NCBI GenBank assembly: GCA_964219355.1
Contig: CAXPOZ010000005.1
Span: 372,001-436,000, forward strand
Length of the DNA stretch: 64,000 bases
Origin: Parvularcula sp964219355
Lineage (GTDB): Bacteria; Pseudomonadota; Alphaproteobacteria; Caulobacterales; Parvularculaceae
Reading direction: 5' to 3'
The stretch's first letter is position 1, and each line of letters opens with the position of its first letter. Positions 17,314 through 26,897 of the stretch are shown here, piece after piece. Under the pieces are notes generated by a model. That model did not search any database, had not been told where the DNA came from, and saw only the letters and a list, made by a program, of their open reading frames with translations. Position numbers and translations under genes: made by a program.

Positions 17314-17857
17314 GGTGCACCTCCCTGCTATTGAGGGCCGTGACTTCAAGAAGGTAGGCATTTTCGCGGTCACTGACCCGCAATTTGAAAGGCGTCTGGT
17401 CCCCGGCAGGATTGAAGATGACCGCCGGGCGGATCTTTTCGGTGCGGCTCTGCGCCTCGCCATTACGGTTGCGAAAAAGCAGCTCGCCGCTCTCTTCCTC
17501 ATCAGGCAGGTCGAACTCCTCGCCAGCCATCAGGGTCAGGAAGATTTCATCATCAAGCCGTGCCTCACCGGGCACGGGCCGCCGCTGCCATCCGCCTTGG
17601 GCATAGCGATAGAGGAGAAGCGTGCCCTCGGTGACGTCCATGCCATAGGCCCGCCCCTCGATCACCGCCTGATCCGAGAGCCGTTGGGTCAGCTCTGAAA
17701 GTGTGAGCGCTGCGCGTTGCGCCTCGCTCTTTCGCTGCGGCAGCGAGGTCAGCAGGATACCGGAAACCAGCGCCATCACGACCATGACGACGAGCAGCTC
17801 GACGAGCGTAAACCCCCGTGAACGGACGGTTTTAGTTCCAGCTGCCAATATCGTCAT
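17300..17857 (-). CDS. gspH: Type II secretion minor pseudopilin GspH
   Basis: A 185-residue pseudopilin with leader TKTVRSRG / FTLVELLVVMVVMAL and a beta-rich GspH head. The ATG at 17857 is chosen since it gives a normal short leader; it overlaps the end of gspG by 26 bases. It couples the major GspG filament to the minor-pseudopilin tip. Confidence 0.9.
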   Translation of the reverse strand: MTILAAGTKTVRSRGFTLVELLVVMVVMALVSGILLTSLPQRKSEAQRAALTLSELTQRLSDQAVIEGRAYGMDVTEGTLLLYRYAQGGWQRRPVPGEARLDDEIFLTLMAGEEFDLPDEEESGELLFRNRNGEAQSRTEKIRPAVIFNPAGDQTPFKLRVSDRENAYLLEVTALNSREVHHASE

Positions 17858-18281
17858 TTCCGCCCGGCCGGCCATCCGGCCCGTAGGAGTAGATGTCGAA
17901 CTCCGCCCCGCCCTCGCCCGGGATCGCATATTGATATGGATTTCCCCACGGATCAGTCGGCAGCTCGCGCGATTCAAGATAGCCTCCGGGGCGGTAGGCA
18001 GCGGCATTGCGCTCATTCTGCGGCATCTGGACGAGAGCCGTCAGCCCCTGATCCTGGCTCGGGAAATGTGTCATATCGAGCTTGTACTGACGAACCGCGC
18101 TTTCGAGCATGTCGACCTGCGTCTGGGCCGACTGGACCCGCGCCCGGTCACCGGCAGGCAGGACATTCACCGCGACGATCGTCGAGAGGATCCCGAGGAT
18201 CACAATTACGACAAGCAGCTCGATCAGGGTGAGGCCGCGCTGGGCCTTTTTGCGGGCGGTTCTGGTCATCTGAAGCATCAT
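17832..18281 (-). CDS. gspG: Type II secretion major pseudopilin GspG
   Basis: A 149-residue major pseudopilin. The prepilin site is KKAQRG / LTLIELLVVIVILGIL with Glu+5. The C-terminal part shows the GspG hallmarks LPTDPWGNPYQY and the calcium loop YSYGPDGRPGGNDDIG. It polymerises into the piston that drives secretion through GspD. GGAGGAAG lies just upstream of the first of two ATGs. Confidence 0.96.
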   Translation of the reverse strand: MMLQMTRTARKKAQRGLTLIELLVVIVILGILSTIVAVNVLPAGDRARVQSAQTQVDMLESAVRQYKLDMTHFPSQDQGLTALVQMPQNERNAAAYRPGGYLESRELPTDPWGNPYQYAIPGEGGAEFDIYSYGPDGRPGGNDDIGSWN

Positions 18282-18301
18282 TCTTCCTCCGGCGCGGATC
18301 T

Positions 18302-19510
18302 CTAGAGCGCCATCGTATTGATCTGCAGGATGGGTAGCATGATCGCGAGCACGATGAGGAGCACTATCCCGCCTAAAATCACGATCACCAGCGGTTCAAG
18401 GAGCCGCAGCGTGACATTCACTGCCGTCTCGAAACTGCCCTCCATCTGGGCGGCTGTGCGCTCCAGCAAGTCCGGTAGCCGGCCTGAACGCTCACCGGCG
18501 GCAATCATCGAGGCCATCATCGGCGGGAAGACCTCCGCCCGGCGGATCGCCGCCGAGAGCGAGGCGCCTTCGCGTACCCCTGTCAGGGTTGTCTCCAGCC
18601 GGTCCGAAATCCACGAATTGGTCACGGTCCGTTTGGCCGAGCGCAGGCTGTCGAGCAGCGGCGCCCCGGATGAGAAAAGCGTGGCCAGCGTCCGCGCAAA
18701 CCGCGCTGCATCAAGCTCGCGCGCGAGGCCCCCGATCAGCGGCAGCGTCAGGATCATCCGGTCCATCTTCATCCGCGACGCCGGACGGCGCCGCATTTGC
18801 CAGAAGGCAACACCACTGCCGACAAGAACGAGGAGAAGCAGCCAGCCCCAGTCTCGAATGAAATTCGACGTGCCGATCACAATATCGGTGATCAGCGGCA
18901 GGTCTTCATCGGCGCGGGCGAACTGGCCGACGATCTGCGGCACGACGAAATTCATCAGCGCCACGATGACCAGCACTGCGACGATGAAGACTACCGCCGG
19001 ATAGATCAGCGCGGAGAGCGCTTTCATCGCCATGGAGCGGTTCTTCTCCTGCATATCGGCCAGACGAAGGAGCACCGGGCCGAGATTGCCGGACGCCTCA
19101 CCCGCCGAGACGATACCGCGATAAAGCGGCGAGAAACTCTTGGGATATTCGCCAAGCGCATCGGAGAGCTTCCACCCCTCGATGATCCTTGCCCGGATCG
19201 AGAGCAGCATCTCGGCCAGCGCCCCGCCGCGCATCTGGGCAGCAACGGCGGACAGCGCCTCCTCAACCGTGGTCGAAGCATCGATCAGGGTCGCAAGCTG
19301 GCGTGTCGCGGAGATGATGTCCTTTTGCGGCGGCTTGGGCGTGCGCTTGGCGCCCTCGCCCTTGTCCCGTTCGCTGACCGATTTGATCGACAGCGGGGTC
19401 AGCCCCTTGCCCTGGATCTCCCGGCGCGCGCGGCGCTGAGTCTCGGCGGAGACGACGCCCTTCTTGCGGCGGCCTGCGGCATCAACGGCTTCGTAGCGAA
19501 AGGAGGTCAC
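18302..19510 (-). CDS. gspF: Type II secretion inner-membrane platform protein GspF
   Basis: A 402-residue polytopic protein with two T2SSF repeats (about 70-190 and 270-395) and three transmembrane helices (near 170-190, 220-240 and 370-395). The N-terminus SFRYEAVDAAGRRKKG and the motif LSDALGEYPKSFSPLY are characteristic. It translates GspE ATP hydrolysis into pseudopilus assembly. It starts with GTG overlapping the gspE stop (GTGA). Confidence 0.95.
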   Translation of the reverse strand: MTSFRYEAVDAAGRRKKGVVSAETQRRARREIQGKGLTPLSIKSVSERDKGEGAKRTPKPPQKDIISATRQLATLIDASTTVEEALSAVAAQMRGGALAEMLLSIRARIIEGWKLSDALGEYPKSFSPLYRGIVSAGEASGNLGPVLLRLADMQEKNRSMAMKALSALIYPAVVFIVAVLVIVALMNFVVPQIVGQFARADEDLPLITDIVIGTSNFIRDWGWLLLLVLVGSGVAFWQMRRRPASRMKMDRMILTLPLIGGLARELDAARFARTLATLFSSGAPLLDSLRSAKRTVTNSWISDRLETTLTGVREGASLSAAIRRAEVFPPMMASMIAAGERSGRLPDLLERTAAQMEGSFETAVNVTLRLLEPLVIVILGGIVLLIVLAIMLPILQINTMAL

Positions 19511-21042
19511 GCGCCGGCCTCCGCCTCCTGCGCCACACGGAGGACTTCCGAGAGCGAGGTTCGCCCGGCCCGCACATGCTCATAGCCCGAAGAGGCAAGC
19601 GTCGGCGTGTCGGCAAAGGCATGGGCGGCGAGCGCCTGTTCAGACGCATCATCATGAAGGAGCCGCCGGAAGGTCTCATCAGCAACAATCAGCTCATAAA
19701 GCCCGATCCGCCCCTCAAACCCGGTGTGATTACAGCGCGGGCATCCGACCGGCTCATGCACCACGACCTTCTCCGTGGACGGAAGGCCCATCAGCGCAAG
19801 ATCGCTTTCGGTTGCCTCGCGCGGCGACTTGCAGCTTTCACAAAGCCGCCGGACGAGGCGCTGGGCCAGAACCCCGGCGACCGTTGAAGAAAGAAGGAAC
19901 GGCTCAACCCCCATGTCGCGCAGGCGGGTCACCGCGCCGACAGCCGAATTGGTGTGCACGGTCGACAGCACAAGGTGGCCGGTCAGGGAGGCCTGCACGG
20001 CGATCTGGGCGGTTTCGACATCCCTGATCTCGCCGACCATGACAATGTCAGGGTCCTGACGGAGGATCGCGCGGAGGCCCGTCGCGAAGGTCATGCCGAC
20101 CTTGGAATTGACCTGCGTCTGCCCGATGCCGTCGAGGGCATATTCGACGGGGTCTTCGACGGTCAGGATATTGACCCCCGGATCGTTCAAAAGGGTGAGG
20201 GCGGAATAAAGCGTCGTTGTCTTCCCCGAACCCGTCGGGCCGGTCACGAGAATGATGCCGTTCGGGCGGCGGATGACTTTCTTGAACCGCTCAAGCGTGC
20301 CCGCCGGCATCCCCAGCGTATCAAGATCGAGCCGCGCCTGTTCCTTGTCGAGAAGACGCATCACGATGCGCTCACCGAACCGGCTGGGCAGGGTCGAGAC
20401 CCGCACATCGACATAGCGCCCGCCCATGGACAGGCTGATCCGCCCGTCCTGCGGCACGCGGGATTCCGCAATATCGAGCCGCGCCATGACTTTGACCCTG
20501 CTGATCAGCACAGGCGTCAGCTTCGGCGGCAGCGACAGAACCTCGCGTAAGACCCCATCGATCCGGAGGCGGATCGACAGCTCGGTCTCATATGGCTCGA
20601 CATGGATATCCGAGGCGCGTGTCTTGACCGCTTCGGCGATCAGCGCATTGATCAGGCGGATGACCGGCGCATCATCTTCCGTATCAAGAAGGTCTGCGGT
20701 GGAGGGCAACCCCTCGGCCAGCCCTGACAGCTCATCGCCATCCGCGTCATCATTGAACGTGGCTGCGGCCAGCCCTTCGGCGGAGTAGATTTCGGAGAGC
20801 TTGCGTTCGAAGATATCAGCCGGCAGCCCCTCGACCCCGATTGGTCCGCCAGCGGCGCGATAGGCTTCAGCCAGCGCCCAGGGCCCGGCATCGACCTCGC
20901 CCTTGGCATCGACGCGCGCGCCGACAATGCCGCGCCCCGCCGCATCATGGCCCATGAAGACAAGGCCGTTTTCCTTGGCAAAGGCATAGGTGAAGGCGCG
21001 GACGCCCGCGCCCTCCTCGCGAAGCTCGCCGGTCTCGCTCAC
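19507..21042 (-). CDS. gspE: Type II secretion ATPase GspE
   Basis: A 511-residue hexameric traffic ATPase. An N-terminal domain binds GspL; the N2 domain starts at ASDIHVEPYE (143-152). Walker A GPTGSGKTT is at 268-276. The Walker B/His region includes GEIRDVETAQIA. A tetracysteine zinc module (CESCKSPRE ... CPRCNHTG) is present. The start is GTG, overlapping the gspD stop (GTGA). It powers pseudopilus assembly. Confidence 0.97.
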   Translation of the reverse strand: MSETGELREEGAGVRAFTYAFAKENGLVFMGHDAAGRGIVGARVDAKGEVDAGPWALAEAYRAAGGPIGVEGLPADIFERKLSEIYSAEGLAAATFNDDADGDELSGLAEGLPSTADLLDTEDDAPVIRLINALIAEAVKTRASDIHVEPYETELSIRLRIDGVLREVLSLPPKLTPVLISRVKVMARLDIAESRVPQDGRISLSMGGRYVDVRVSTLPSRFGERIVMRLLDKEQARLDLDTLGMPAGTLERFKKVIRRPNGIILVTGPTGSGKTTTLYSALTLLNDPGVNILTVEDPVEYALDGIGQTQVNSKVGMTFATGLRAILRQDPDIVMVGEIRDVETAQIAVQASLTGHLVLSTVHTNSAVGAVTRLRDMGVEPFLLSSTVAGVLAQRLVRRLCESCKSPREATESDLALMGLPSTEKVVVHEPVGCPRCNHTGFEGRIGLYELIVADETFRRLLHDDASEQALAAHAFADTPTLASSGYEHVRAGRTSLSEVLRVAQEAEAGA

Positions 21043-23144
21043 TTGGGCGCGCGCCCTGCGGCCTCGCCCTCGTTCTGCGGGGCATCTTCATCGCCCTGCG
21101 GCCGCGGTGAGTAGCCGTCCATATGCCCAAGATAGGTTTCCATCACATCATCGATCCGCGCACGGCCATCCTTGCTTTTGCGAAGCTGTTGCTGGCGGAC
21201 ATAGTCGTATTTCCGCGCCGTGACACTATCGGAATCCAGCCCATCCCGCAGGATGGTCGGACGGATGAAGACCATCAGGGTCGATTTTTCTTCCTGCCGG
21301 TTCTGGCCCTTGAAGAGATTGCCCATGATCGGAATATCGCCGAGCAGCGGCACCTTGCTTTCAGCATCGCGGCGGTTTGAATCAACCAGCCCGCCGATCA
21401 CGAGGGTCTGACCGTCTTCGGCCAGCGCCACTGTTTCGATCAGACTTTCATTGGTCACCGGCCCCGCGCCGATGGTCGAAAAAGCAAGCGAGGAAATCTC
21501 AAGACTGATCTCCAGACGGACGGAATTACCCGCATTGATCTGCGGAGTGACCTTCAGGATCGTGCCAACATCTTTACGCTCAATCTGGCGGAAGCCGCCC
21601 TGGAAGTCAGAGCCGATGGCCTCGCCCGTGATGATCGGGATTTCCTGACCGACCGACAGAAGCCCTTCCTCATTATCAAGAAGAACCGTTGAGGGCACCT
21701 GCAGGATATTCGATTGCGAGTCCGACTGGATCGCCGAGAGAAGCACGCCGTAAACGCCGCCCTTACCGTCATCACCGCCTGCCCCGATGAGGAAGCCGTC
21801 AAAACTGAGCAGTTCACTGACGGCTGCTTCAACGAGCTGTCCCGCAATCGCGATGGAGGGATCGTTCTGGTCATAGACCGTCTCCTCCGTCGTCACGACA
21901 ACGCCGTCGATCACCTGCGTCGTCGTCTGCGTCTCGCCCGCCTGATTGTCGGCAAGAAAGAGCGCCGCGCCTGCTGCGCTGATCACATTGGGAGAGGTCG
22001 CGCCGAAACTGGCCGCAGACAGAGGAATATCCCCGCCGCCCGACACATACTGGACGCCCAGCTCCCGCGCGGTGTTGTCGGAGACCGAGACCACGACGGC
22101 TTCGATCAGGACCTGCGGCCGCCGGATATCGAGCCGGTTGACGATGGAGCGGACCATGCGCTGGGTCTCGGGCGAGCCATTGACGATCAGCGCATTGGTG
22201 CCCTTGTGGAAGGCAACCGATGAACCCATCGCCGTGGCCGGGCGTGGAGCAGCCCCCTCGCCGCCTTGCGCGGTGGGTCGCTCATTGAGAAGCTGCTGGA
22301 TGATCGGCACGATTTCTTCCGCATCGGCATGATTAAGATAGATCGTATCGAGGGTGACATCGCTCAATGTCGCAGTATCGAGCTGTTCAATCACCGGCAG
22401 GAGGCGGTTGACCGAAGCCGCATCGCCGCGCAGCAGGACCGTGTTGTTCGCATCAACGGCAACGACACTGACGCCTGCGGGCTGACCCGCCGCATTATTG
22501 CGCGAGAGCATGCTCTGGAGCGTCGCCGCGACCTGATTGGCTGCCGCATTCTTGATCTGCACGGTGCGGACGATTGAGTCATCGACATCGATACTGTCGA
22601 CGACCGAGAGGAGCCGCGCCATGTTGGAGGCGTTATCGACGATGATCAGGGAATTGCTTTCCGTGATCGGGGTGACAAGCCCCGTCTCCCCGGCAATCCC
22701 GCGCAAGTTCGCCGCCGCCGTTGCCGCTGCGACATTCCGCAAGCGGACCACCCGCGTGACGGTCGAGCCGCCCCCAGCGGGCTGGTTTGCATTACTGCCA
22801 TCGCGGATCGCCTGCCCTGATGGCACAATGCGATATTCGCGCTCCCCGATCGGCACGGCGGCATAACCGTTGACCTGCAGGGTTGCGAGAAAGACTTCCC
22901 AGACCTCATCTTCGCTCAAGGTCAGGCCCGGCGGCGAGATGATGTTCACCCGGCCCGACAGGCGTGGATCGATGACGAAGGCGCGGTTCGTGCGGAACGC
23001 GACATCGCGCGCAAAGGCGGCAAGGTCCGCCCCTTCATAGTTAAGCTGGGAGCCGCCCCCTTGCTGAATGGCGGCAAGCGCCGGGCTCGAAACGCCCAGA
23101 AGCAGCGCGGCGGCGAGGCCGGAGATGATCGGTCGGATGGTCAT
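21039..23144 (-). CDS. gspD: Type II secretion outer-membrane secretin GspD
   Basis: A 701-residue secretin with a signal peptide (cut after SSPALA near residue 24). N0 and N1-N3 periplasmic modules follow, then the C-terminal secretin beta-barrel with VPLLGDIPIMGNLFKG near 600. Fifteen such subunits form the outer-membrane gate. The C-terminal tail is rich in Asp, Gln and Glu and might be the pilotin-binding segment; a pilotin candidate is the lipoprotein at the operon end. ATGA overlap with gspC. Confidence 0.96.
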   Translation of the reverse strand: MTIRPIISGLAAALLLGVSSPALAAIQQGGGSQLNYEGADLAAFARDVAFRTNRAFVIDPRLSGRVNIISPPGLTLSEDEVWEVFLATLQVNGYAAVPIGEREYRIVPSGQAIRDGSNANQPAGGGSTVTRVVRLRNVAAATAAANLRGIAGETGLVTPITESNSLIIVDNASNMARLLSVVDSIDVDDSIVRTVQIKNAAANQVAATLQSMLSRNNAAGQPAGVSVVAVDANNTVLLRGDAASVNRLLPVIEQLDTATLSDVTLDTIYLNHADAEEIVPIIQQLLNERPTAQGGEGAAPRPATAMGSSVAFHKGTNALIVNGSPETQRMVRSIVNRLDIRRPQVLIEAVVVSVSDNTARELGVQYVSGGGDIPLSAASFGATSPNVISAAGAALFLADNQAGETQTTTQVIDGVVVTTEETVYDQNDPSIAIAGQLVEAAVSELLSFDGFLIGAGGDDGKGGVYGVLLSAIQSDSQSNILQVPSTVLLDNEEGLLSVGQEIPIITGEAIGSDFQGGFRQIERKDVGTILKVTPQINAGNSVRLEISLEISSLAFSTIGAGPVTNESLIETVALAEDGQTLVIGGLVDSNRRDAESKVPLLGDIPIMGNLFKGQNRQEEKSTLMVFIRPTILRDGLDSDSVTARKYDYVRQQQLRKSKDGRARIDDVMETYLGHMDGYSPRPQGDEDAPQNEGEAAGRAPK

Positions 23145-23995
23145 GGCGTTAATCCTGTCAGATCGATTTCCACTTCAAGCGGCGTGCCAGCGCGCTCGAC
23201 GGTAACAATGACGGGCTCACTGGCCAGCAGGATCGGCAGGCTCGAAAGCCGGCTCATATTCCCGTGAAGCCTCTCCCCGTCGATGGAGATGAGATTATCG
23301 CCGTCCTGCAGCCCGGAAGCCGCGAACAGCTCCGGCTTGCGCCCGGCGTATAGAAGAAAGCCCCGCCCGTCCGGGCCCGGCTGGATGCGGACGATATCGG
23401 CAAGCTCGCCGAGGGTGCCGGCATCCACGCCGCCCGGCAGGCGCGGCGCGGTCCCTCTCATGGCGCCGCCAGACGGCCCCGCGTCCCGGTTCTCAAGCGT
23501 CAGGGTTTCAAGAGCTCCCCGGCGGTCGAGCAGGATCTGGTTGGGGCGGATCTCGCGGATCTTCACGCCGCTGGTGATCTCATCGCCAAGGAAATAGACG
23601 CCCTGACGATTATCCGTTCCCTGCACAATGGCGGAGGGCGTATCACCAAGGAATGTGCCGAACAGTTTAAGATTGAGGCGGGTTTCTTCCGCCGTCTCGA
23701 TCGGCGCAGCTTCGGGGGCAGGCACGTTCCCCTCGAAGGGATCAAAGCGGCTGAAAATGGTGAGGTCTGTCTGCGGGCCGCTCTCAGCAATCGCTGGCGG
23801 CGTTGCGGGCGGATGTGGCAAAGGGGTCATCAGCGAATAGACAAGCCGGACGAACAGGACCGCCAGCAGGACAACCAGTCCGCCGGTGACCACCAGCCGC
23901 GGCAGGCGGCTGTCCGTTTTCCGGGAAGTCTCCCCGGCCCCGACATTCGGAACCGCGGCGCTTTCCGCTCCATCCATCGCTACACGCTCTGCCAT
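23141..23995 (-). CDS. gspC: Type II secretion protein GspC
   Basis: A 284-residue bitopic protein, the first gene of the operon. A single transmembrane helix (about 34-55) is followed by the HR domain (LNLKLFGTFLGDTPSAIV) that docks on GspD N0. A C-terminal PDZ domain (about 205-280) includes ASGLQDGDNLISIDG and contributes to cargo selection. It connects the inner-membrane platform to the secretin. Confidence 0.93.
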   Translation of the reverse strand: MAERVAMDGAESAAVPNVGAGETSRKTDSRLPRLVVTGGLVVLLAVLFVRLVYSLMTPLPHPPATPPAIAESGPQTDLTIFSRFDPFEGNVPAPEAAPIETAEETRLNLKLFGTFLGDTPSAIVQGTDNRQGVYFLGDEITSGVKIREIRPNQILLDRRGALETLTLENRDAGPSGGAMRGTAPRLPGGVDAGTLGELADIVRIQPGPDGRGFLLYAGRKPELFAASGLQDGDNLISIDGERLHGNMSRLSSLPILLASEPVIVTVERAGTPLEVEIDLTGLTP

Positions 23996-24045
23996 GACAG
24001 GCTACTCTACCCCCCTGAAACTGGCGGCTTTTTCTCTCACGGATA

Positions 24046-24093
24046 ATGACAGCAAGCCATAGTTTACTGAACTACACGGGTCTCATTGAGACC
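24046..24093 (-). promoter_or_regulatory. Dyads and Pho half-site in the T2SS operon leader
   Basis: Between gspC and the TonB receptor terminator lies a perfect 7-1-7 palindrome, GGTCTCA-T-TGAGACC (24079-24093). Next to it is TAGTT-TACTG-AACTA (24060-24074), a 5-5-5 inverted repeat. One exact Pho half-site follows, CTGTCAT read on the minus strand (24052-24046). All lie 50-100 bases upstream of the gspC ATG. They look like operator sites for an unidentified regulator. Confidence 0.4.
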
Positions 24094-24126
24094 TGATTAA
24101 CACTAATCCTGCGGCGCATAAGGAAA

Positions 24127-24150
24127 GAGGCGGCCCATCCGGACCGCCTC
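24127..24150 (-). terminator. Intrinsic terminator after the TonB receptor gene
   Basis: On the minus strand GAGGCGGTCC, tetraloop GGAT, GGGCCGCCTC: a ten-pair stem with one G-T pair, followed by TCTTTCCTT. It lies 28 bases past the receptor stop and separates the lipoprotein-receptor unit from the T2SS operon. Confidence 0.75.
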
Positions 24151-24178
24151 CCCCTGAAATTTTAGTCAGATCAGTCGC

Positions 24179-26809
24179 TTAGAAGTCGCGGCTGAGGCTG
24201 ATCGAGAACTTGGTGCCGCGATCATATTCAAGGAACGGGGCATCGGCGCCGGAAATGTCTTCCCGATAGGCCGAATAGTCCTCGCCCAGGATGTTCTTGA
24301 CCGAGATCCCGAGACCATAATCAGCGCTCATGAATTCGACGTCCTGGCTGAAGACGAGGTCGAAGGAGACCGGCGGCTGTTCAAGAACGGCCGGGCCCGT
24401 GCCGCCAACCGTCTCAGCGAAGAGAACGCGCTCGCTGGCATAGTTGACGAGACCCGTCAGCTTGGTGCCGGTGTCGATGTTCTCGATGCCGAGTTGCAGG
24501 TTGAACAGGTGATCCGACTGACCTTGCAGCTTCCGGCCATCGGTGATCCGGCCAGCAGCGTCGCCCGTATCCGGCACGAACATGCCTTGAGAGTTCCGGG
24601 CGATCGTCACGATGCCATCGGCGCTGACCTTCGATTCCGACCAGGTGTAGTTGGTGGCGAAGAAGAGTTCCTTGCCATACCACTGCTCACCATCGAACCA
24701 TTCATCGAGCGGGAATTTCTTCTCAAACTCGACTTCCACACCGTAAACTTCAGCAGACGGTGCATTGAGGAACGAGGTCGTGTTGGCTTCCCGGCCTGTT
24801 TGATACTGCTCGATCGGGTTGGTGATGTCCTTGTAGAACAGGCCAACCGTCAGGAATTCGTTGCGAGCAAAGTACCATTCCGCGCGGACGTCATAGTTGT
24901 CGATCTCGGAGTTCACGAGGAACGGGTTACCGGTCAGCGTGATGCCAAGGTTCGGGTCAACAAAGTCAGCCACGGCCAATTCGCGGAACTGCGGACGAGT
25001 GATCGTCTGCGAGTAGGCACCGCGAACCTGGATGTTGCCGAACGGGTTCCAGGTCAGCGTCACCGCCGGCAGGAAGTATTCTTCCTCAAGCGGATCGAAG
25101 GACTGGGTGCCGCCATTCGCCGTGGTCAGCGTGACCGAAGTCTCTTCTGATGAGTCTTCGTAACGGACACCGACCGAGGCGCGCAGATAGTCGTTAAGCT
25201 GAACATCAGCGAGGGCATAGGCCGCAGTCACTTCCATGGAAGCGTCAGACGCATCCGGGAAGAGACGGCCGGCACGGGCCGAGATGTTGATGATGTTCGA
25301 GGCGAGAACCACATCCGAATAGATGAGGTCGATGCGTGAGGCTGCGAGTTCCGGGCTGGCCGAGATGACGCCGGTAGCGCCGGTCTGCGGTGAACGGAAG
25401 TCGAAGTCACGACGCAGTGTCGAGCGGGAATTATCCCGGTAGCTGCCGCCGAAGCGGAGCTCTGAAGTGCGGCCAAAAACATCGAATGGCAGGGTGAAGT
25501 CACCTGCGAAGTAGAAGTTTTCGTCCTGAAGCTCGGAGAATTTGATCGTGTTCTCGTCAGCTTCACCTTCCGCATAGAGATAGTTCCCGCTGGTCGGGCT
25601 CAGAATGCGGTAGGTCTGGCGGTTGTAAGGCTCTTCGCGGGATGCTTCGCCGTAAGCGACGCGCCATGCAAATTCGAGGTCTTTCATATCGGCAAACAGG
25701 TGCGTGCCGTTGAATTGCCCCTGCCAGACTTCACGCTCGAGCCAGCTCGTCGATTCGCGGCGAATCTCGTTCTGGGTCACGTCATTATCCGTGTCCGACG
25801 TGATCTTGGCCGACTTCAGCGAGCTGCGCAGAAGGTAAGTCGTCAGCGCAATCTCATGATCGCCATTACCGAATTCGATGCCCGTCGTATTGAAGGCATT
25901 GACGCCGATTTCCTGGCGGGTCTCGTCGTAATCGGAGGTGACCGAGTTCGAGTTGTTCAGAAGGTTGGTGCCTTCCGTCCGGTTCTCGAAGGCATCACGG
26001 AACTGCCACTCATTCGAGTAGCCGACATGCGTCGTCGTACCGATGCGATAATTTGCCGTATCCGCAATGATGAGACCAACGCTGGCAGAGAAGCTGCCAT
26101 TGACCGGCACATCACCTTCAGTGATCAGAAGCGTCTTGTCCTGCTCGAAAGCTGTGTCGAGGGCGATTTGACCGACAGCGTCGACGCCTTCGCGCACGGC
26201 GCGGTCTGCAATACCAGGCAGGTTCCGCAGGCCATCATCGAAACCAAGAACGTCCGTGTCCGAGCCATCGTAGAAATAGCCTTCACGGAGCGTCGTCTCG
26301 GTGTCTACTTCCATGCCGATTTTCAGCGACACAAAGCTTTCATTCGGCACACCAACGGTACGCAGATCGATCGCCGCACCACCGAATTCAGCGGAGTATT
26401 CCGGCGAATAGGTTTTCTGGGCGAGCGATCCGGCAAGGATCCGCGTGGGCACGATATCGAGCGGTGCTGCACGGCGCAGCGGCTCAGGCGACGGGATCGG
26501 CACGCCGTTCAGCGTCGCAGAGGAGTAGCGTTCGTTCAGGCCGCGAGCGACCGGGAACTTGCCATCGGTGATCGAGAGACCGGCAACGCGTTTGAGCGCG
26601 GAAGCGATATCGGAGTCACCCTGGCGTTCGAAATCCTCAGCGTCGAGAAGGCTCGAAATTTCCGCCGTGTTCTGTTTCTCGTCGGGGACGAGCGCGCCCC
26701 GGACGACAATGACGTCACCTTCGTCTTCCTGCGCCACTGCGGTGCCGGCAATGCCGCACATCGCTAGGGCAAGAAGCGCCGATGGCGCCGTTTTACCAAA
26801 TTTGTTCAT
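24179..26809 (-). CDS. TonB-dependent outer-membrane receptor
   Basis: An 876-residue receptor with a signal peptide ending in AGTAVA (about residue 26). A TonB-box-like DVIVVRG follows, then the plug (DIASALKRVAGLSITDG, FPVARGLNERYSSATLNG, PEYSAEFGGAAIDLRT) and a 22-strand barrel ending in the terminal Phe of SLSRDF. It imports a large ligand using the proton-motive force via TonB-ExbBD, none of which are in the window. It lies 88 bases downstream of the two-copy lipoprotein gene on the same strand and shares its Pho-type promoter. Phosphate-starvation control suggests an organophosphate, a phosphate complex or a related nutrient; the ligand itself cannot be read. Confidence 0.93.
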   Translation of the reverse strand: MNKFGKTAPSALLALAMCGIAGTAVAQEDEGDVIVVRGALVPDEKQNTAEISSLLDAEDFERQGDSDIASALKRVAGLSITDGKFPVARGLNERYSSATLNGVPIPSPEPLRRAAPLDIVPTRILAGSLAQKTYSPEYSAEFGGAAIDLRTVGVPNESFVSLKIGMEVDTETTLREGYFYDGSDTDVLGFDDGLRNLPGIADRAVREGVDAVGQIALDTAFEQDKTLLITEGDVPVNGSFSASVGLIIADTANYRIGTTTHVGYSNEWQFRDAFENRTEGTNLLNNSNSVTSDYDETRQEIGVNAFNTTGIEFGNGDHEIALTTYLLRSSLKSAKITSDTDNDVTQNEIRRESTSWLEREVWQGQFNGTHLFADMKDLEFAWRVAYGEASREEPYNRQTYRILSPTSGNYLYAEGEADENTIKFSELQDENFYFAGDFTLPFDVFGRTSELRFGGSYRDNSRSTLRRDFDFRSPQTGATGVISASPELAASRIDLIYSDVVLASNIINISARAGRLFPDASDASMEVTAAYALADVQLNDYLRASVGVRYEDSSEETSVTLTTANGGTQSFDPLEEEYFLPAVTLTWNPFGNIQVRGAYSQTITRPQFRELAVADFVDPNLGITLTGNPFLVNSEIDNYDVRAEWYFARNEFLTVGLFYKDITNPIEQYQTGREANTTSFLNAPSAEVYGVEVEFEKKFPLDEWFDGEQWYGKELFFATNYTWSESKVSADGIVTIARNSQGMFVPDTGDAAGRITDGRKLQGQSDHLFNLQLGIENIDTGTKLTGLVNYASERVLFAETVGGTGPAVLEQPPVSFDLVFSQDVEFMSADYGLGISVKNILGEDYSAYREDISGADAPFLEYDRGTKFSISLSRDF

Positions 26810-26863
26810 GACCTACCTCTAAATGCCCTCTCGGGCGAATTCGTAAACTTGAGACCCGAAATT

Positions 26864-26888
26864 CCGGGGACGGAATGACCGCCCCCGG
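26864..26888 (-). other. Strong hairpin between lipoprotein and receptor genes
   Basis: Minus-strand CCGGGGGCGG, loop TCATT, CCGTCCCCGG: ten pairs with one G-T. It lies about 10 bases after the lipoprotein stop, without a good T-run (AATTTC follows). It may protect the upstream mRNA 3' end or act as a partial terminator, giving more lipoprotein than receptor. Confidence 0.6.
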
Positions 26889-26897
26889 ATCGGTTTG

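Noticed and set aside
12472..23995. Type IV pilus or competence system instead of T2SS
   Set aside because: Presence of gspC, gspK, gspL, gspM, gspN and a secretin with N0 domain, and absence of pilT, pilQ and pilin genes, define a T2SS.
26864..26888. Full intrinsic terminator between lipoprotein and receptor
   Set aside because: Stem is strong but no T-run follows, so it is listed as a hairpin only.
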